Below, piece after piece: positions 15,837 through 23,871 of a DNA stretch of 64,000 nt. The stretch is from Kitasatospora sp. NBC_00374. Lineage in GTDB: Bacteria; Actinomycetota; Actinomycetes; Streptomycetales; Streptomycetaceae. How positions within the stretch are numbered: the first letter of the stretch is position 1; every line of letters starts with the position of its first letter. The stretch lies in contig NZ_CP107964.1 in NCBI RefSeq assembly GCF_041434935.1, forward strand, positions 2,170,001-2,234,000. Direction: 5' to 3'. Below the pieces are notes generated by a model, which was not told where the DNA came from, did not search any database, and saw only the letters and a program-made list of their open reading frames with translations. The position numbers and the translations under genes were made by a program.

Positions 15837-16250
15837 TCAGGCGGCCTCGGTGACACCCGGGCGGGTCTCCCGGAGCAGCAGGCCCGAGGTGAGCAGCAGG
15901 GCGGCGGCCGTCGCACCGTGGATGCCGAAGGCGACGGCGGCCGTGCCGCCGTGGGTGAGCACGACGGCGGCGTCGGCGGCCGGGGTGAGGGCGGCGGCGA
16001 GCATGGTCCAGCCGAGTGCGCGGCGCAGGCCGAGGGCGAGCGGGATCAGGACGACCAGGCCCGAGACGATGTCGCGGATGCCCTTGACGTCGAGGTAGCC
16101 GAGGGCGTCGCCGGTGGGCGGGGTGACGCCGAAGCCGGCGGCGCCGGCCTCGGGGGCGAGCAGGAAGCGGATGCCGATCGCGATGATGCCGACGCCGGTG
16201 AGCAGGGTGATGCCGGTGGCGAGGTGTGCGGCGAAGCGGTTCTTGCGCAT
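15837..16250 (-). CDS. DUF4267 small membrane protein
   Basis: 137 residues with four hydrophobic helices (LATGITLLTGVGIIAIGIRF, DIVSGLVVLIPLALGL, LGWTMLAAALTPAADAAVVL, AVAFGIHGATAAALLLTSGL) and the DUF4267 motif GYLDVKGIRDIVSG. Start ATG 16250 follows GGGAGGG. It faces a TetR gene across three palindromes and is the likely repressed target. Function of the family is unknown. Confidence 0.85.
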   Translation of the reverse strand: MRKNRFAAHLATGITLLTGVGIIAIGIRFLLAPEAGAAGFGVTPPTGDALGYLDVKGIRDIVSGLVVLIPLALGLRRALGWTMLAAALTPAADAAVVLTHGGTAAVAFGIHGATAAALLLTSGLLLRETRPGVTEAA

Positions 16251-16283
16251 GGTGGGGTCCCTCCCGGTCCGGGCGCCGCCGAT

Positions 16284-16347
16284 CTAGCGGCGCTAGGTTC
16301 GATAGCAACGCTAGCACTGCCAGTGCTCGAATATCTAGCACTGCTAG
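16284..16347. promoter_or_regulatory. triple palindrome, TetR operators
   Basis: Three odd-length dyads with single-base centres: CTAGCG-G-CGCTAG (16284-16296), AGCACTG-C-CAGTGCT (16313-16327) and CTAGCA-C-TGCTAG (16335-16347). The third overlaps the TAGAGT -10 box (16345-16350) of the tetR gene, so binding would shut off tetR itself; the first is placed to control the DUF4267 gene. Confidence 0.8.
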
Positions 16348-16356
16348 AGTCGGTGC

Positions 16357-16950
16357 ATGCCGACACAGCAGCGCCGAGAGCGCGAGCGCGCCGACCGCGA
16401 GTCGTTGATCATCCGGGTCGCCCGGGAACTGGCCGAGGCCGAGGGCTGGGACGCCGTCACCACCCGCCGCCTCGCCGAGCGGATCGAGTACAGCCAGCCG
16501 GTGCTCTACAGCCACTTCGCCGGCAAGACCGCCATCGTCACGGCGGTCGCCCTGGAAGGCTTCGCGGAGCTCACCGCCGCCCTCGCCACCGCCCGCCGGA
16601 GCACCACCGACCCCGCCGCCGCCCTCAGCGCGGTCGCCCACGCCTACGTGGGCTTCGCCCAGGCCGGCCCGGCCCTCTACGAGGCGATGTTCACCCTCGC
16701 CACCGACCTCCCCTTCGGCCCCGAGAGCGCACCCGCCCCCCTCCAGGCCGCCTTCGCCGAACTGGGCAACGTCCTCGGCCCGTTGGCCGCAGGCCGGGAC
16801 CTGGTGCTGTTCATCGAGGTCGGCTGGGCCGCCCTGCACGGTCTGGTCACCCTCGCCCGCGGCGGCCGCCTCGACCCGTACCAGCAGGCCGAACGGGTCG
16901 ACCTGCTGGTCGGTCAACTGCTCGCGGTACCGCCGCCGTACCGGCCGTAG
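16357..16950 (+). CDS. TetR-family transcriptional regulator
   Basis: 197 residues. N-terminal helix-turn-helix: LIIRVARELAEAEGWDAVTT, RRLAERIEYSQPVLYSHFAGK. C-terminal domain resembles TetR_C_33/WHG type (FAQAGPALYEAMFTLATDLP). ATG 16357 has no ribosome site but a TAGAGT box exactly 6 nt upstream, so the transcript is probably leaderless. Autoregulated through the flanking dyads and expected to control the divergent DUF4267 gene. Confidence 0.9.
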   Translation: MPTQQRRERERADRESLIIRVARELAEAEGWDAVTTRRLAERIEYSQPVLYSHFAGKTAIVTAVALEGFAELTAALATARRSTTDPAAALSAVAHAYVGFAQAGPALYEAMFTLATDLPFGPESAPAPLQAAFAELGNVLGPLAAGRDLVLFIEVGWAALHGLVTLARGGRLDPYQQAERVDLLVGQLLAVPPPYRP

Positions 16951-17006
16951 CGGGCGGCGCCGCCGCCCCCAGTTCAAGACCCCGCTGCTCACAAGGCGGG
17001 ACACAG

Positions 17007-17012
17007 TAGGCT
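17007..17012 (+). promoter_or_regulatory. candidate -10 box (TAGGCT) of the Uma2 gene
   Basis: TAGGCT lies 37 bases before the ATG at 17049. The message would carry a short leader that includes the AAGGGGG ribosome site. Confidence 0.4.
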
Positions 17013-17048
17013 GAGCGCAGCAGGGTCGAGCAGACGAAGGGGGCTCAC

Positions 17049-17591
17049 ATGACCGCCGAGATGGTCGCGCCCGCGTGGATGCATACCCAGGTCACTTCGG
17101 AGCAGTACGACGCCTGGTCCGAGGAGCAGTGCGCCGGCATCGAGATCGTGGACGGGATGATCGTCGTGAGCCCCAGCCCGTCCAAGCGGCACAACCGCCT
17201 GGCCCGAATCCTGGCGAACGCCCTGGACTCCGCCGCCGGCCCGGAGTGGAACGCCGACACCGACTTCGACGTCCGGCTGCAGGACGTGCCGCTCACCAAC
17301 CGCCGCGCCGACACCATCGACGTCACGCCGACCCGCCCGGAACACGTGGCCCTGGTGGTCGAGGTCGTCTCGCCCGGTTCGGAGACGACCGACCGGATCG
17401 TCAAGGTGGACCAGTACGCCAGGGCGGGGATCCCGTTCTACTGGCGGGTCGAGCAGGCTCCCACGGGTGTCCCGCTCGTCTACACCTACCTGCTCGATCC
17501 CGCCTCCGGGACGTACCGGGACGGTGACGTGTTCGCCGGGACGGTCAAGGCCGTGGCACCGTTCGCCGTCGAGGTCGACCTGGGCGCTTGA
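17049..17591 (+). CDS. Uma2-family (DUF820) putative endonuclease
   Basis: 180 residues with the PD-(D/E)XK-like Uma2 pattern: YDAWSEEQCAGIEIVDGMIV, SPSKRHNRLARILANAL, then LVVEVVSPGSETTDRIVKVD and YARAGIPFYWRVE. The acidic residues of the VEVVSPGS strand and the following Lys are the expected catalytic set. Streptomycetes carry many copies; the activity in vivo is not settled. The usual RRPDVVV motif is here RRADTIDV. A hairpin follows directly after the stop. Confidence 0.85.
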   Translation: MTAEMVAPAWMHTQVTSEQYDAWSEEQCAGIEIVDGMIVVSPSPSKRHNRLARILANALDSAAGPEWNADTDFDVRLQDVPLTNRRADTIDVTPTRPEHVALVVEVVSPGSETTDRIVKVDQYARAGIPFYWRVEQAPTGVPLVYTYLLDPASGTYRDGDVFAGTVKAVAPFAVEVDLGA

Positions 17592-17612
17592 CCCTGCCAC
17601 CGGCGGCAGGGT
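17591..17612 (+). terminator. hairpin terminator after the Uma2 gene
   Basis: ACCCTGCC (17591-17598) pairs with GGCAGGGT (17605-17612) around a 6-nt loop; the stem begins at the last base of the Uma2 stop codon. No U-tract, as is usual in streptomycetes. Confidence 0.6.
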
Positions 17613-17662
17613 TGCACGCGGTCGGCCGCCGGGCTGCGCGAGACCGCTGCTCCCTTCGGGTC

Positions 17663-17700
17663 ACACCCCCCGATCGGGGGTGTCCGGGTGCTTCGCCCGG
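17663..17700 (+). other. two hairpins ahead of the acyl-CoA synthetase
   Basis: ACACCCCC/GGGGGTGT (17663-17683, 5-nt loop) and CCGGG/CCCGG (17684-17700) follow each other without a gap and end just before the CACAGT box of the next gene. They may add to termination or form a protein-binding structure. Confidence 0.35.
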
Positions 17701-17716
17701 CGGGCACAGTGGCCGC

Positions 17717-19249
17717 ATGCAGACTCCACTCTCTGTGCTGGACTTCCTCCACCGGGCCGAGCTGGTCTACGGCGACCGGGTCGGAATCGTCGACGAGCCG
17801 GACCAGCCGGCCGCCTCCTGGGGCGAGGTGACCTATCGCCGGATGGCCGAGCTGGCCCGGGCCCAGGCCGCCGGACTGGACCGGCTGGGGGTCGGCGCCG
17901 GCGAGCGGGTGGCGATCGTGTCGCACAACTCGGCCCGGCTGATGACCTCGCTGTTCGGGGTGAGCGGCCACGGCCGGGTGCTGGTGCCGGTGAACTTCCG
18001 GCTGAAGGCGGAGGAGGTCGCGTACATCGTCGAGCAGAGCGGCGCGTCGATGCTGCTGGTCGACCCCGAGCTGGACGAGGCGCTGGCGGGGGTGGCGGTC
18101 AAGCACCGGTTCGTGCTGGGGGCGGAGAGCGACGCCCTGCTGTACGACTTCGACCGGGAGCCGGTGGCCCGGGCCATCCCGGAGTCGGCGACCGCGACGA
18201 TCAACTACACCAGCGGAACGACCGCCCGCCCCAAGGGCGTTCAGCTGACGCACCGCAACCTCTGGCTGAACGCGGTGCTGATGGGCCTGCACTTCGGGGC
18301 GAGCGACCGCGACGTGTACCTGCACACGCTGCCGATGTTCCACGCCAACGGCTGGGGCATGCCGTTCGCGCTGACCGGCCTCGGGGCGCAGCACGTGGTG
18401 CTGCGCAAGGTGGACGGCGCGGAGATCCTGCGGCGGGTGGAGCGGCACGGGGTGACGTTCCTGTCCGGGGCGCCGGCGGTGGCGGCGATGGTGCTTTAGG
18501 CGGCGGCCGAGTGGGACGGGCCGGTCCCCGGGCGCGACCGGGTGCGGATGATCGTGGCCGGGGCGCCGCCGCCGACCTCGATGGTGCAGCGCATCGAGAG
18601 CGAGCTGGGCTGGGAGTTCATGCAGATCTACGGGCTGACCGAGACCTCCCCGCTGGTGACGGCCAACCGCACCCGGGCCGAGTGGGACGCGCTGCCGCCG
18701 GCCGAGCGGGCCGAGCGGCTGGTGCAGGCGGGCGCGCCCGCGCTCGGCAGCCAGGTGCGGGTGGACGAGCAGGGCGAGGTGCTGGTCCGGTCCAACGTGG
18801 TGCTGGAGGGCTACTGGGGCCAGCCGGAGGCCACGGCCGAGGCCGTCCGGGACGGCTGGTTCCACACCGGTGACGGCGGCACGCTGACCGACGGGTACCT
18901 GTCGATCTCGGACCGGAAGAAGGACGTCATCATCTCCGGCGGGGAGAACGTCTCCTCGATCGAGGTCGAGGACTGCCTCTACGACCACCCGGCGGTCGCC
19001 GAGGTGGCGGTGATCGGGGTGCCGGACGAGCGCTGGGGCGAGACGGTCAAGGCGCTGGTGGTGCTGCGCGAGGGGCAGACCGCCGGGGAGGCCGAGCTGA
19101 TCGCGCACTGCAAGCAGCGGCTGGCCGGCTACAAGGCGCCGACCTCGGTGGAGATCCGGGAGTCGCTGGCCCGGACGGCCACCGGCAAGCTGCAGAAGTT
19201 CCGGCTGCGCGAGCCGTACTGGCGGGACCGCTCCCGCCAGGTCAACTGA
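17717..19249 (+). pseudogene. acyl-CoA synthetase (AMP-binding) interrupted by an in-frame amber codon
   Basis: A 511-codon frame starting at ATG 17717 encodes a normal fatty-acyl-CoA/AMP ligase: INYTSGTTARPKGV (P-loop, about residue 160), IYGLTETSPL, FHTGDGG, DRKKDVIISGGENVSSIEVE, and the catalytic lysine in TATGKLQKF. One TAG at 18497-18499 (codon 261, context GTG-CTT-TAG-GCG-GCG) splits it; the frame then continues unchanged to 19249. No other damage is visible and both halves keep family codon use. Either recent inactivation, a sequencing error or readthrough. CACAGT sits 6 nt before the ATG (leaderless). Confidence 0.85.
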
Positions 19250-19266
19250 CCAGGTCAACTGACCAG
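19241..19266. repeat. 13-bp tandem duplication at converging stop codons
   Basis: GTCAACTGACCAG occurs twice head to tail (19241-19253 and 19254-19266). The first copy provides the TGA of the acyl-CoA synthetase; the second copy provides the TGA of the convergent LuxR gene. The core GGTCAACTGACC is itself nearly palindromic. Confidence 0.9.
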
Positions 19267-19989
19267 GCCGACGTCCCGTGCGGCGAGGGCGAGCTCGACC
19301 CGGTTGCGGACGCCGAGCTTGTGCATGGCGCTCTTCAGGTAGCCGGTGACGGTGTTGCAGGTGAGGCCGAGGTGGCCGGCGATCTCCGGGTTGGTCCGGC
19401 CGGTCGCCGCCCACCGGATCACCTCCAGCTCGCGCGGCGTCAGCCGGACGGACAGCGCCGCCGGACCGGGGGCCTGGCACCAGGCCGCGGCCCCGGCCAG
19501 CGCCCGGGTCGCGGCGGTGGCCAGCCGGGCGACCGAGCCGATCCGGACGTCGCCGAGCGAGACCACCGCGCGCACCGAGGCGTACACCACGCCGTGCACG
19601 ACCGTGCCGTGCACCAGCGGCACGGTGAGCATGGTGTACAGGTCCTCGGCGGTCACGGCGGCGTCGTACTGGTGCGAGATGGTGGTCGCGGCACGGTAGT
19701 CGGACACCCAGGTGGGCGTCCGCTCGGCCAGCGCGCGGCCGCCGAGGCCGGTGCCGATCGGGACGTCCAGGCCGTGCAGCAGGTCGGCCCTGGTCCCTGA
19801 CCAGTACCGCAGGGTCATCCGGCCGGGCCGCTCCGGGCGGTCCGGGACGCCGACCAGGCCGACGTCGGCCCCGCACTCGTCCACCACCCGGCGGGCCAGG
19901 TCACCGAGGACGGCCTGCCGGACCAGCTCGGCGGCCCGGGCGTCGACCTCGGCCGCCCGGGTAGGGATGTCCTCCGTCGCCGCGGTCAT
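19255..19989 (-). CDS. GAF-domain LuxR-type transcriptional regulator
   Basis: 244 residues from ATG 19989. Residues about 25-165 fit a GAF sensor domain (VDECGADVGLVGV, LDVPIGTGLGGRALAERTPTW, LVHGTVVHGVVYASVR). Residues about 180-244 are a LuxR helix-turn-helix (LTPRELEVIRWAATGRTN, PEIAGHLGLTCNTVTGYLKS). Typical actinobacterial GAF-LuxR regulators sit beside catabolic genes; the convergent acyl-CoA synthetase is a plausible target. The ligand is unknown. Confidence 0.88.
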   Translation of the reverse strand: MTAATEDIPTRAAEVDARAAELVRQAVLGDLARRVVDECGADVGLVGVPDRPERPGRMTLRYWSGTRADLLHGLDVPIGTGLGGRALAERTPTWVSDYRAATTISHQYDAAVTAEDLYTMLTVPLVHGTVVHGVVYASVRAVVSLGDVRIGSVARLATAATRALAGAAAWCQAPGPAALSVRLTPRELEVIRWAATGRTNPEIAGHLGLTCNTVTGYLKSAMHKLGVRNRVELALAARDVGLVS

Positions 19990-20061
19990 CGGGCGATTCT
20001 CACACGCGTCGCGGGAGTTGGGGAGTCCCGCGAACCACCCACCCACCGAGGAGTGCACGAC

Positions 20062-20844
20062 ATGACACAGCTGGATGCCCTGCTGGACGACCTGCGGGCG
20101 GAGAGCGCCGAACTGGACGGGCTGGTCGCCGGTCTCGACGCGGCCGGGCTGGCCACCGCGACCCCGGCCGTCGGCTGGACCATCGCCCACCAGCTCTCCC
20201 ACCTCGCCTGGACGGACCGCTGGTCGCTGCTGGCGGCCACCGACCCGGAGGGGTTCGGGGCGGCCGTGCAGCGGGAGTTCGCCACCGGTTTCGACGCCCT
20301 CGAAGAGGGTGCGGCCGAGGGGGTCGGTGAGGACCCGGCAAAGCTGCTGGACCGCTGGCGGGACGGCCGGGAGCGGTTGGCGGCGGCGCTGGCGGCCGTG
20401 CCCGCCGACGTCAGGCTGCCGTGGTTCGGGCCGCCGATGAAGGCGCCGTCGATGGCCACGGCCCGGCTGATGGAGACCTGGGCCCACGGCCAGGACGTCG
20501 CGGACGCGCTGGGCGTCGTCCGGGAGCCGGGCGACCGGCTGCGGAACGTGGCGCACCTCGGGGTGCGCACCATGGGCTTCGCCCTCGCCCTGCACGGGTT
20601 GCCGGCCGACCGGCCGATCCGGGTGGAGCTGGTCGCGCCCTCGGGCGAGGCGTGGTCCTGGGGCCCCGAGCAGGCGCCGGACCGGGTGAGCGGACCGGCC
20701 CTGGACTTCTGCCTGCTGGTGACCCAGCGGCGCCACCCCGACGACCTGGCGCTGACCGCCGTCGGCCCGACGGCGCAGGCCTGGCTGCCGATCGCGCAGA
20801 CCTTCGCGGGCCCGCCCGGAGCGGGGCGCGCTCCGCGCGGGTGA
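20062..20844 (+). CDS. TIGR03084-family (maleylpyruvate isomerase-like) protein
   Basis: 260 residues from ATG 20062 with GAGGAG eight bases upstream; the GTG at 20053 is too close to that site. The mycothiol-dependent maleylpyruvate isomerase N-terminal fold is seen as VGWTIAHQLSHLAWTDRW, where the histidines bind metal, followed by the TIGR03084 motif MATARLMETWAHGQDVADAL and the small C-terminal SCP2-like domain. Expected to be a cytoplasmic, mycothiol- or metal-dependent enzyme of unknown substrate. Confidence 0.85.
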   Translation: MTQLDALLDDLRAESAELDGLVAGLDAAGLATATPAVGWTIAHQLSHLAWTDRWSLLAATDPEGFGAAVQREFATGFDALEEGAAEGVGEDPAKLLDRWRDGRERLAAALAAVPADVRLPWFGPPMKAPSMATARLMETWAHGQDVADALGVVREPGDRLRNVAHLGVRTMGFALALHGLPADRPIRVELVAPSGEAWSWGPEQAPDRVSGPALDFCLLVTQRRHPDDLALTAVGPTAQAWLPIAQTFAGPPGAGRAPRG

Positions 20845-20889
20845 GTGGACCGACCACGGCGGCCCGGCCCGTGTCGCGATGCCGGTGAC

Positions 20890-21173
20890 GGCTGGTCAGC
20901 ATCGGTTACGCCGACGAGACGGATCGTTCGGCGCGATGTGCATCGCCGCGGCCGTCTCGATCGCGGCCTTCTTCGGCTGGTTCGGGGAGTACGCCCAGGC
21001 GTTCACCCGTTCATCGCGCTGCTGCTGGCCATGGTGTGCAGCCCGCTGATCGCCCGGGCCACCCGGGGCCGCTACTACCTGGCCCGGCCCAACCCGGACG
21101 CCGACTGCCACGACGCCTGCACGAAGGGCGGCGCCGGGCCCGTCCCGCTGGGGATGCCGACCCTGCGGGCCTG
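20890..21173 (+). pseudogene. remnant of an NCS1-type purine/cytosine permease
   Basis: Read in one frame the DNA gives SIGYADETD, in a second GSFGAMCIAAAVSIAAFFGW and GEYAQAFT, and after a one-base loss near 21006-21010 a third gives PFIALLLAMVCSPLIARATR and GRYYLARPN. Joined, these form the last helices of a permease resembling NCS1-type transporters of streptomycetes, whose Cys-rich tail also contains CHDAC, as here (ADCHDACTKG). The tail before CHDAC is shortened. At least two frame changes and the missing N-terminal two thirds make this a pseudogene. Family assignment is from memory and moderate. Confidence 0.55.
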
Positions 21174-21230
21174 AGGCGGGCAGCGCCGCCCGGCACAGGC
21201 CGCCGGGCGGCGACGAGCCTGCTCCCGGCA

Positions 21231-21294
21231 CCTGAGCGTCCCGAAGTACGTGAGCGTCCCGAAGTGCCTGAGCATCCCGAACTGCCTGAGCGCC
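21231..21294. repeat. 18-bp tandem repeat, 3.5 copies
   Basis: Units starting 21231, 21249, 21267 and a partial at 21285 share CCTGAGCGTCCCGAAGTG with one to three changes each. They lie between the permease remnant and the racemase gene, in no supported gene. Confidence 0.9.
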
Positions 21295-21382
21295 GCCTGC
21301 GGGCTGGTCCTCGCGCTGGGCCCGATGCGCACCGAACGCGACCGGCCGCAGGAGGCCCGGCCGGGTGTGGCAGGGTGAGCCG

Positions 21383-22075
21383 ATGAGGACGATCGGGCTG
21401 CTCGGCGGCATGAGCTGGGAATCCACGGCGGAGTACTACCGCCTGCTGAACGTGCTGACGCGGGAGCGCCTCGGCGGCCTGCACTCGGCGAAGTGCGTGC
21501 TGTACTCGGTCGACTTCGCCGAGATCGAACGGCTGCAGGCGGCCGGGCGGTGGGAGGAGGCGGGCGAGGTGCTCGCCGAGGCCGCGAAGTCGCTGGAGGC
21601 GGCCGGTGCCGAGCTGCTGCTGATCTGCACCAACACCATGCACAAGGTCGCCGACCAGGTCGCGGCGGCCACCGCCGTCCCGCTGCTGCACCTCGCGGAC
21701 ACCACCGCCGAGGCGGTGCTGACGGCCGGGCTGGGCAGGGTCGGGCTGCTGGGCACGGCATTCACCATGGAGCAGGACTTCTACCGGGACCGGCTGGCCG
21801 CCCACGGTCTGGAGGTGCTCGTCCCGGACGCGGCGGGCCGGGCCGAGGTGCACCGGGTGATCTACGAGGAGCTGTGCGTGGGCATCGTCCGCGAGGAGTC
21901 CCGGGCGGCCTACCGGCAGGTGATCGCCGGTCTGGTCGCGGCCGGCGCGCAGGGCGTCGTCCTGGGCTGCACCGAGATCGAGCTGCTGATCGGCCCCGAG
22001 CACAGCCCCGTCCCGGTCTTCGCCACGACCAGCCTGCACGCGCGGGCCGCCGTGGAGGCCGCGCTCAGGAGCTGA
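21383..22075 (+). CDS. aspartate/glutamate racemase family protein
   Basis: 230 residues from ATG 21383. Start MRTIGLLGGMSWEST is the hallmark of this family. The two catalytic cysteines are in LLLICTNTMHK and VVLGCTEIELLI. The length fits the YgeA/RacX group of broad-specificity amino-acid racemases, which are cytoplasmic and cofactor-free. CAGGGT lies exactly 6 nt before the ATG and there is no ribosome site, so translation is probably leaderless. The last 11 bp overlap the 3' end of the convergent lysR gene. Confidence 0.9.
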   Translation: MRTIGLLGGMSWESTAEYYRLLNVLTRERLGGLHSAKCVLYSVDFAEIERLQAAGRWEEAGEVLAEAAKSLEAAGAELLLICTNTMHKVADQVAAATAVPLLHLADTTAEAVLTAGLGRVGLLGTAFTMEQDFYRDRLAAHGLEVLVPDAAGRAEVHRVIYEELCVGIVREESRAAYRQVIAGLVAAGAQGVVLGCTEIELLIGPEHSPVPVFATTSLHARAAVEAALRS

Positions 22076-22979
22076 CGGCGGCGGGCCTGCGCAGCCGGTC
22101 CGTGAGCTCCTCCACCAGCGCCTGGACCAGGGCGGGCCGGGTGCCGGGGCGGGTGGCGCAGTACCAGGTCCGGGTCATCGGCTCGGCGCCGATCCGGACC
22201 AGGGCCAGGCCGTGCGAGGCGACGTACGGCGCGGCGACCCAGCCGGGCAGGACGGTGGCGCCCTGGCCGCTCGCCACCATCTCGATCACCAGGTCGGTGA
22301 TGACCGGCATGGTGGTGATCCGGGCGGGCCGGGCGCCGTGCGGGATCGGGAGCGGGGTGGCGGGGATCCGACTCTGGTCGTAGAGGTCGTAGAGGACCAG
22401 CCGGGAGTCGTCGAAGTCCCGAGCGGTGAGGTGCGGGCGGGCCGCCCACGGGTGCGCGGCCGGGACCACGGCCACCATCTCGTCCTCGAACAGCCGGACC
22501 AGGTCGACCCGGTCCGTCTGCGGGTCCGCCTTGGTGATCAGCGCGACGTCCAGCCTGTTCTCCAGCAGGGCGGTGATCAGGCCGTCGCAGGGGATCGACT
22601 CGATCCGCACCTCGGTGTCGGGGCAGCGCTCGCGGAAGCCGTGGATGACCGGCGGCAGCCACTGGAAGGTGGTGCTGCACTGGACGGCGAGCCGGACCCG
22701 GCGGTCCCGGCCGTCCCGCATCTCCCGCACGTCGCGGGTGGCCGAGCCGAGCTCGGCGATGATCTGACGGGCCGCCACCAGCATCCGCCGGCCTGCCGCG
22801 TTGGGCACCAGGCGGCGCCCCTGGCGGTCGAAGAGCTGGACGCCCAGCCGCTCCTCCATCCTGGTCAGCCGCTGGCTCAGGGCGGGCTGGCTGACGTAGA
22901 GGATCTCGGCGGCGGCGGTGAGCGAGCCGGTGTCGGCCACCGTGTCGAGCAGTTCGAGGTCGCGCAGATCGACATCCAT
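22065..22979 (-). CDS. LysR-family transcriptional regulator
   Basis: 304 residues. Helix-turn-helix: LRDLELLDTVADTGSLTAAA, EILYVSQPALSQRLTRMEE. The effector domain follows (VRLAVQCSTTFQWLPPVI). The gene is divergent from an SDR dehydrogenase plus tautomerase operon, the usual target arrangement. TAATCT lies 6 nt before the ATG (22986-22991), so the mRNA is probably leaderless, and the operator dyad overlaps this box. Confidence 0.92.
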   Translation of the reverse strand: MDVDLRDLELLDTVADTGSLTAAAEILYVSQPALSQRLTRMEERLGVQLFDRQGRRLVPNAAGRRMLVAARQIIAELGSATRDVREMRDGRDRRVRLAVQCSTTFQWLPPVIHGFRERCPDTEVRIESIPCDGLITALLENRLDVALITKADPQTDRVDLVRLFEDEMVAVVPAAHPWAARPHLTARDFDDSRLVLYDLYDQSRIPATPLPIPHGARPARITTMPVITDLVIEMVASGQGATVLPGWVAAPYVASHGLALVRIGAEPMTRTWYCATRPGTRPALVQALVEELTDRLRRPAAVSS

Positions 22980-22992
22980 AACCCCAGATTAT
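22978..22992. promoter_or_regulatory. LysR-type T-N11-A dyad ATAA-N7-TTAT
   Basis: ATAA at 22978-22981 and TTAT at 22989-22992 form a dyad with the canonical T-N11-A geometry of LysR sites. It covers the lysR start codon and its -10 box, suiting autorepression, with activation of the divergent SDR operon. Confidence 0.6.
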
Positions 22993-23083
22993 CGCAGACT
23001 TCAAAACCTGTCGTGGCGTTATGAATGGCTCCGAACCTACGGTTTGAGCAACACACCGCGCACTCATCGACGGAGGCTCCACC

Positions 23084-23839
23084 ATGTCCGCACCCACCAC
23101 CACCACCGCCGCCACCACCGCCATCGTGACCGGCTCGTCCAGCGGCATCGGCCTGGACATAGCCCGCGGATTCCTGGCACAGGGCGCCAACGTGGTGCTC
23201 AACGGCCGCGACCCCGAGCGGCTCGCCAAGGCCGCCGCCCTGCTCGGGCAGCCGGACCGGGTCGCCGAGGTCCCCGGCGGCACCGGCACCGCGGCCACCG
23301 GGGAGGCCCTGGTCCGCGCGGCGGTCGAGCGCTTCGGCCGGGTCGACGTCCTGGTCAACAACGCCGGCACGTTCGCCGCAAAGCCGTTCACCGACGTCAC
23401 CGAGGAGGAGCTGGACGGCTTCCTGACCGGCAACCTCAAGGGCACCTACCTGACCACCCAGGCCGTGGTGCGGCAGCTGCGCCGTCAGGGCGACGGCGGC
23501 AGCGTGGTCAACATCGGCACCGTCCTGGTGGAGCACGCCATCGGCGGTTTCCCGGCTTCGGCGCCGCTGGTCACCAAGGGAGGCGTGCACGCCCTGACCG
23601 TCAGCCTCTCCGCCGAGCTCGCCGCCGAGGGCATCCGGGTCAACCTGGTCGCCCCGGGCATCATCCGGACCCCGCTGCACGCGGGCTCCGACGTCGACGC
23701 GTTCGGCGGCCTCGCCCTGCTCGACCGGGTCGGCGAGGTCTCCGAGATCACCGACGCGGTGCTGTACCTGGCGGGCGCGGCCTTCACCACCGGGCACGTG
23801 CTGCGGGTCGACGGCGGCTACGTCACCGGCCGGTCCTGA
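23084..23839 (+). CDS. SDR-family oxidoreductase without the usual catalytic tyrosine
   Basis: 251 residues from ATG 23084 with CGGAGG eight bases upstream. Cofactor motif TGSSSGIG, then NNAG in VDVLVNNAGTF. At the catalytic site the expected YxxxK is replaced: the lysine is in ASAPLVTKGG, with proline four residues before it, and the serine strand reads VVNIGTVLV. C-terminal DGGYVTG is normal for SDRs. The fold is intact but the triad is altered, so it may be a variant enzyme or a binding protein. Operon with the tautomerase 32 bp downstream; divergent LysR control. Confidence 0.87.
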   Translation: MSAPTTTTAATTAIVTGSSSGIGLDIARGFLAQGANVVLNGRDPERLAKAAALLGQPDRVAEVPGGTGTAATGEALVRAAVERFGRVDVLVNNAGTFAAKPFTDVTEEELDGFLTGNLKGTYLTTQAVVRQLRRQGDGGSVVNIGTVLVEHAIGGFPASAPLVTKGGVHALTVSLSAELAAEGIRVNLVAPGIIRTPLHAGSDVDAFGGLALLDRVGEVSEITDAVLYLAGAAFTTGHVLRVDGGYVTGRS

Positions 23840-23871
23840 GCCCGCGACCGTCCCCGAGGAGGACCGCCCCC

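Noticed and set aside
20845..21174. A 109-residue intact plus-strand gene
   Set aside because: Only its second half resembles a protein (permease end); the first half is an out-of-frame reading of the upstream part of the same remnant, and there is no ribosome site.
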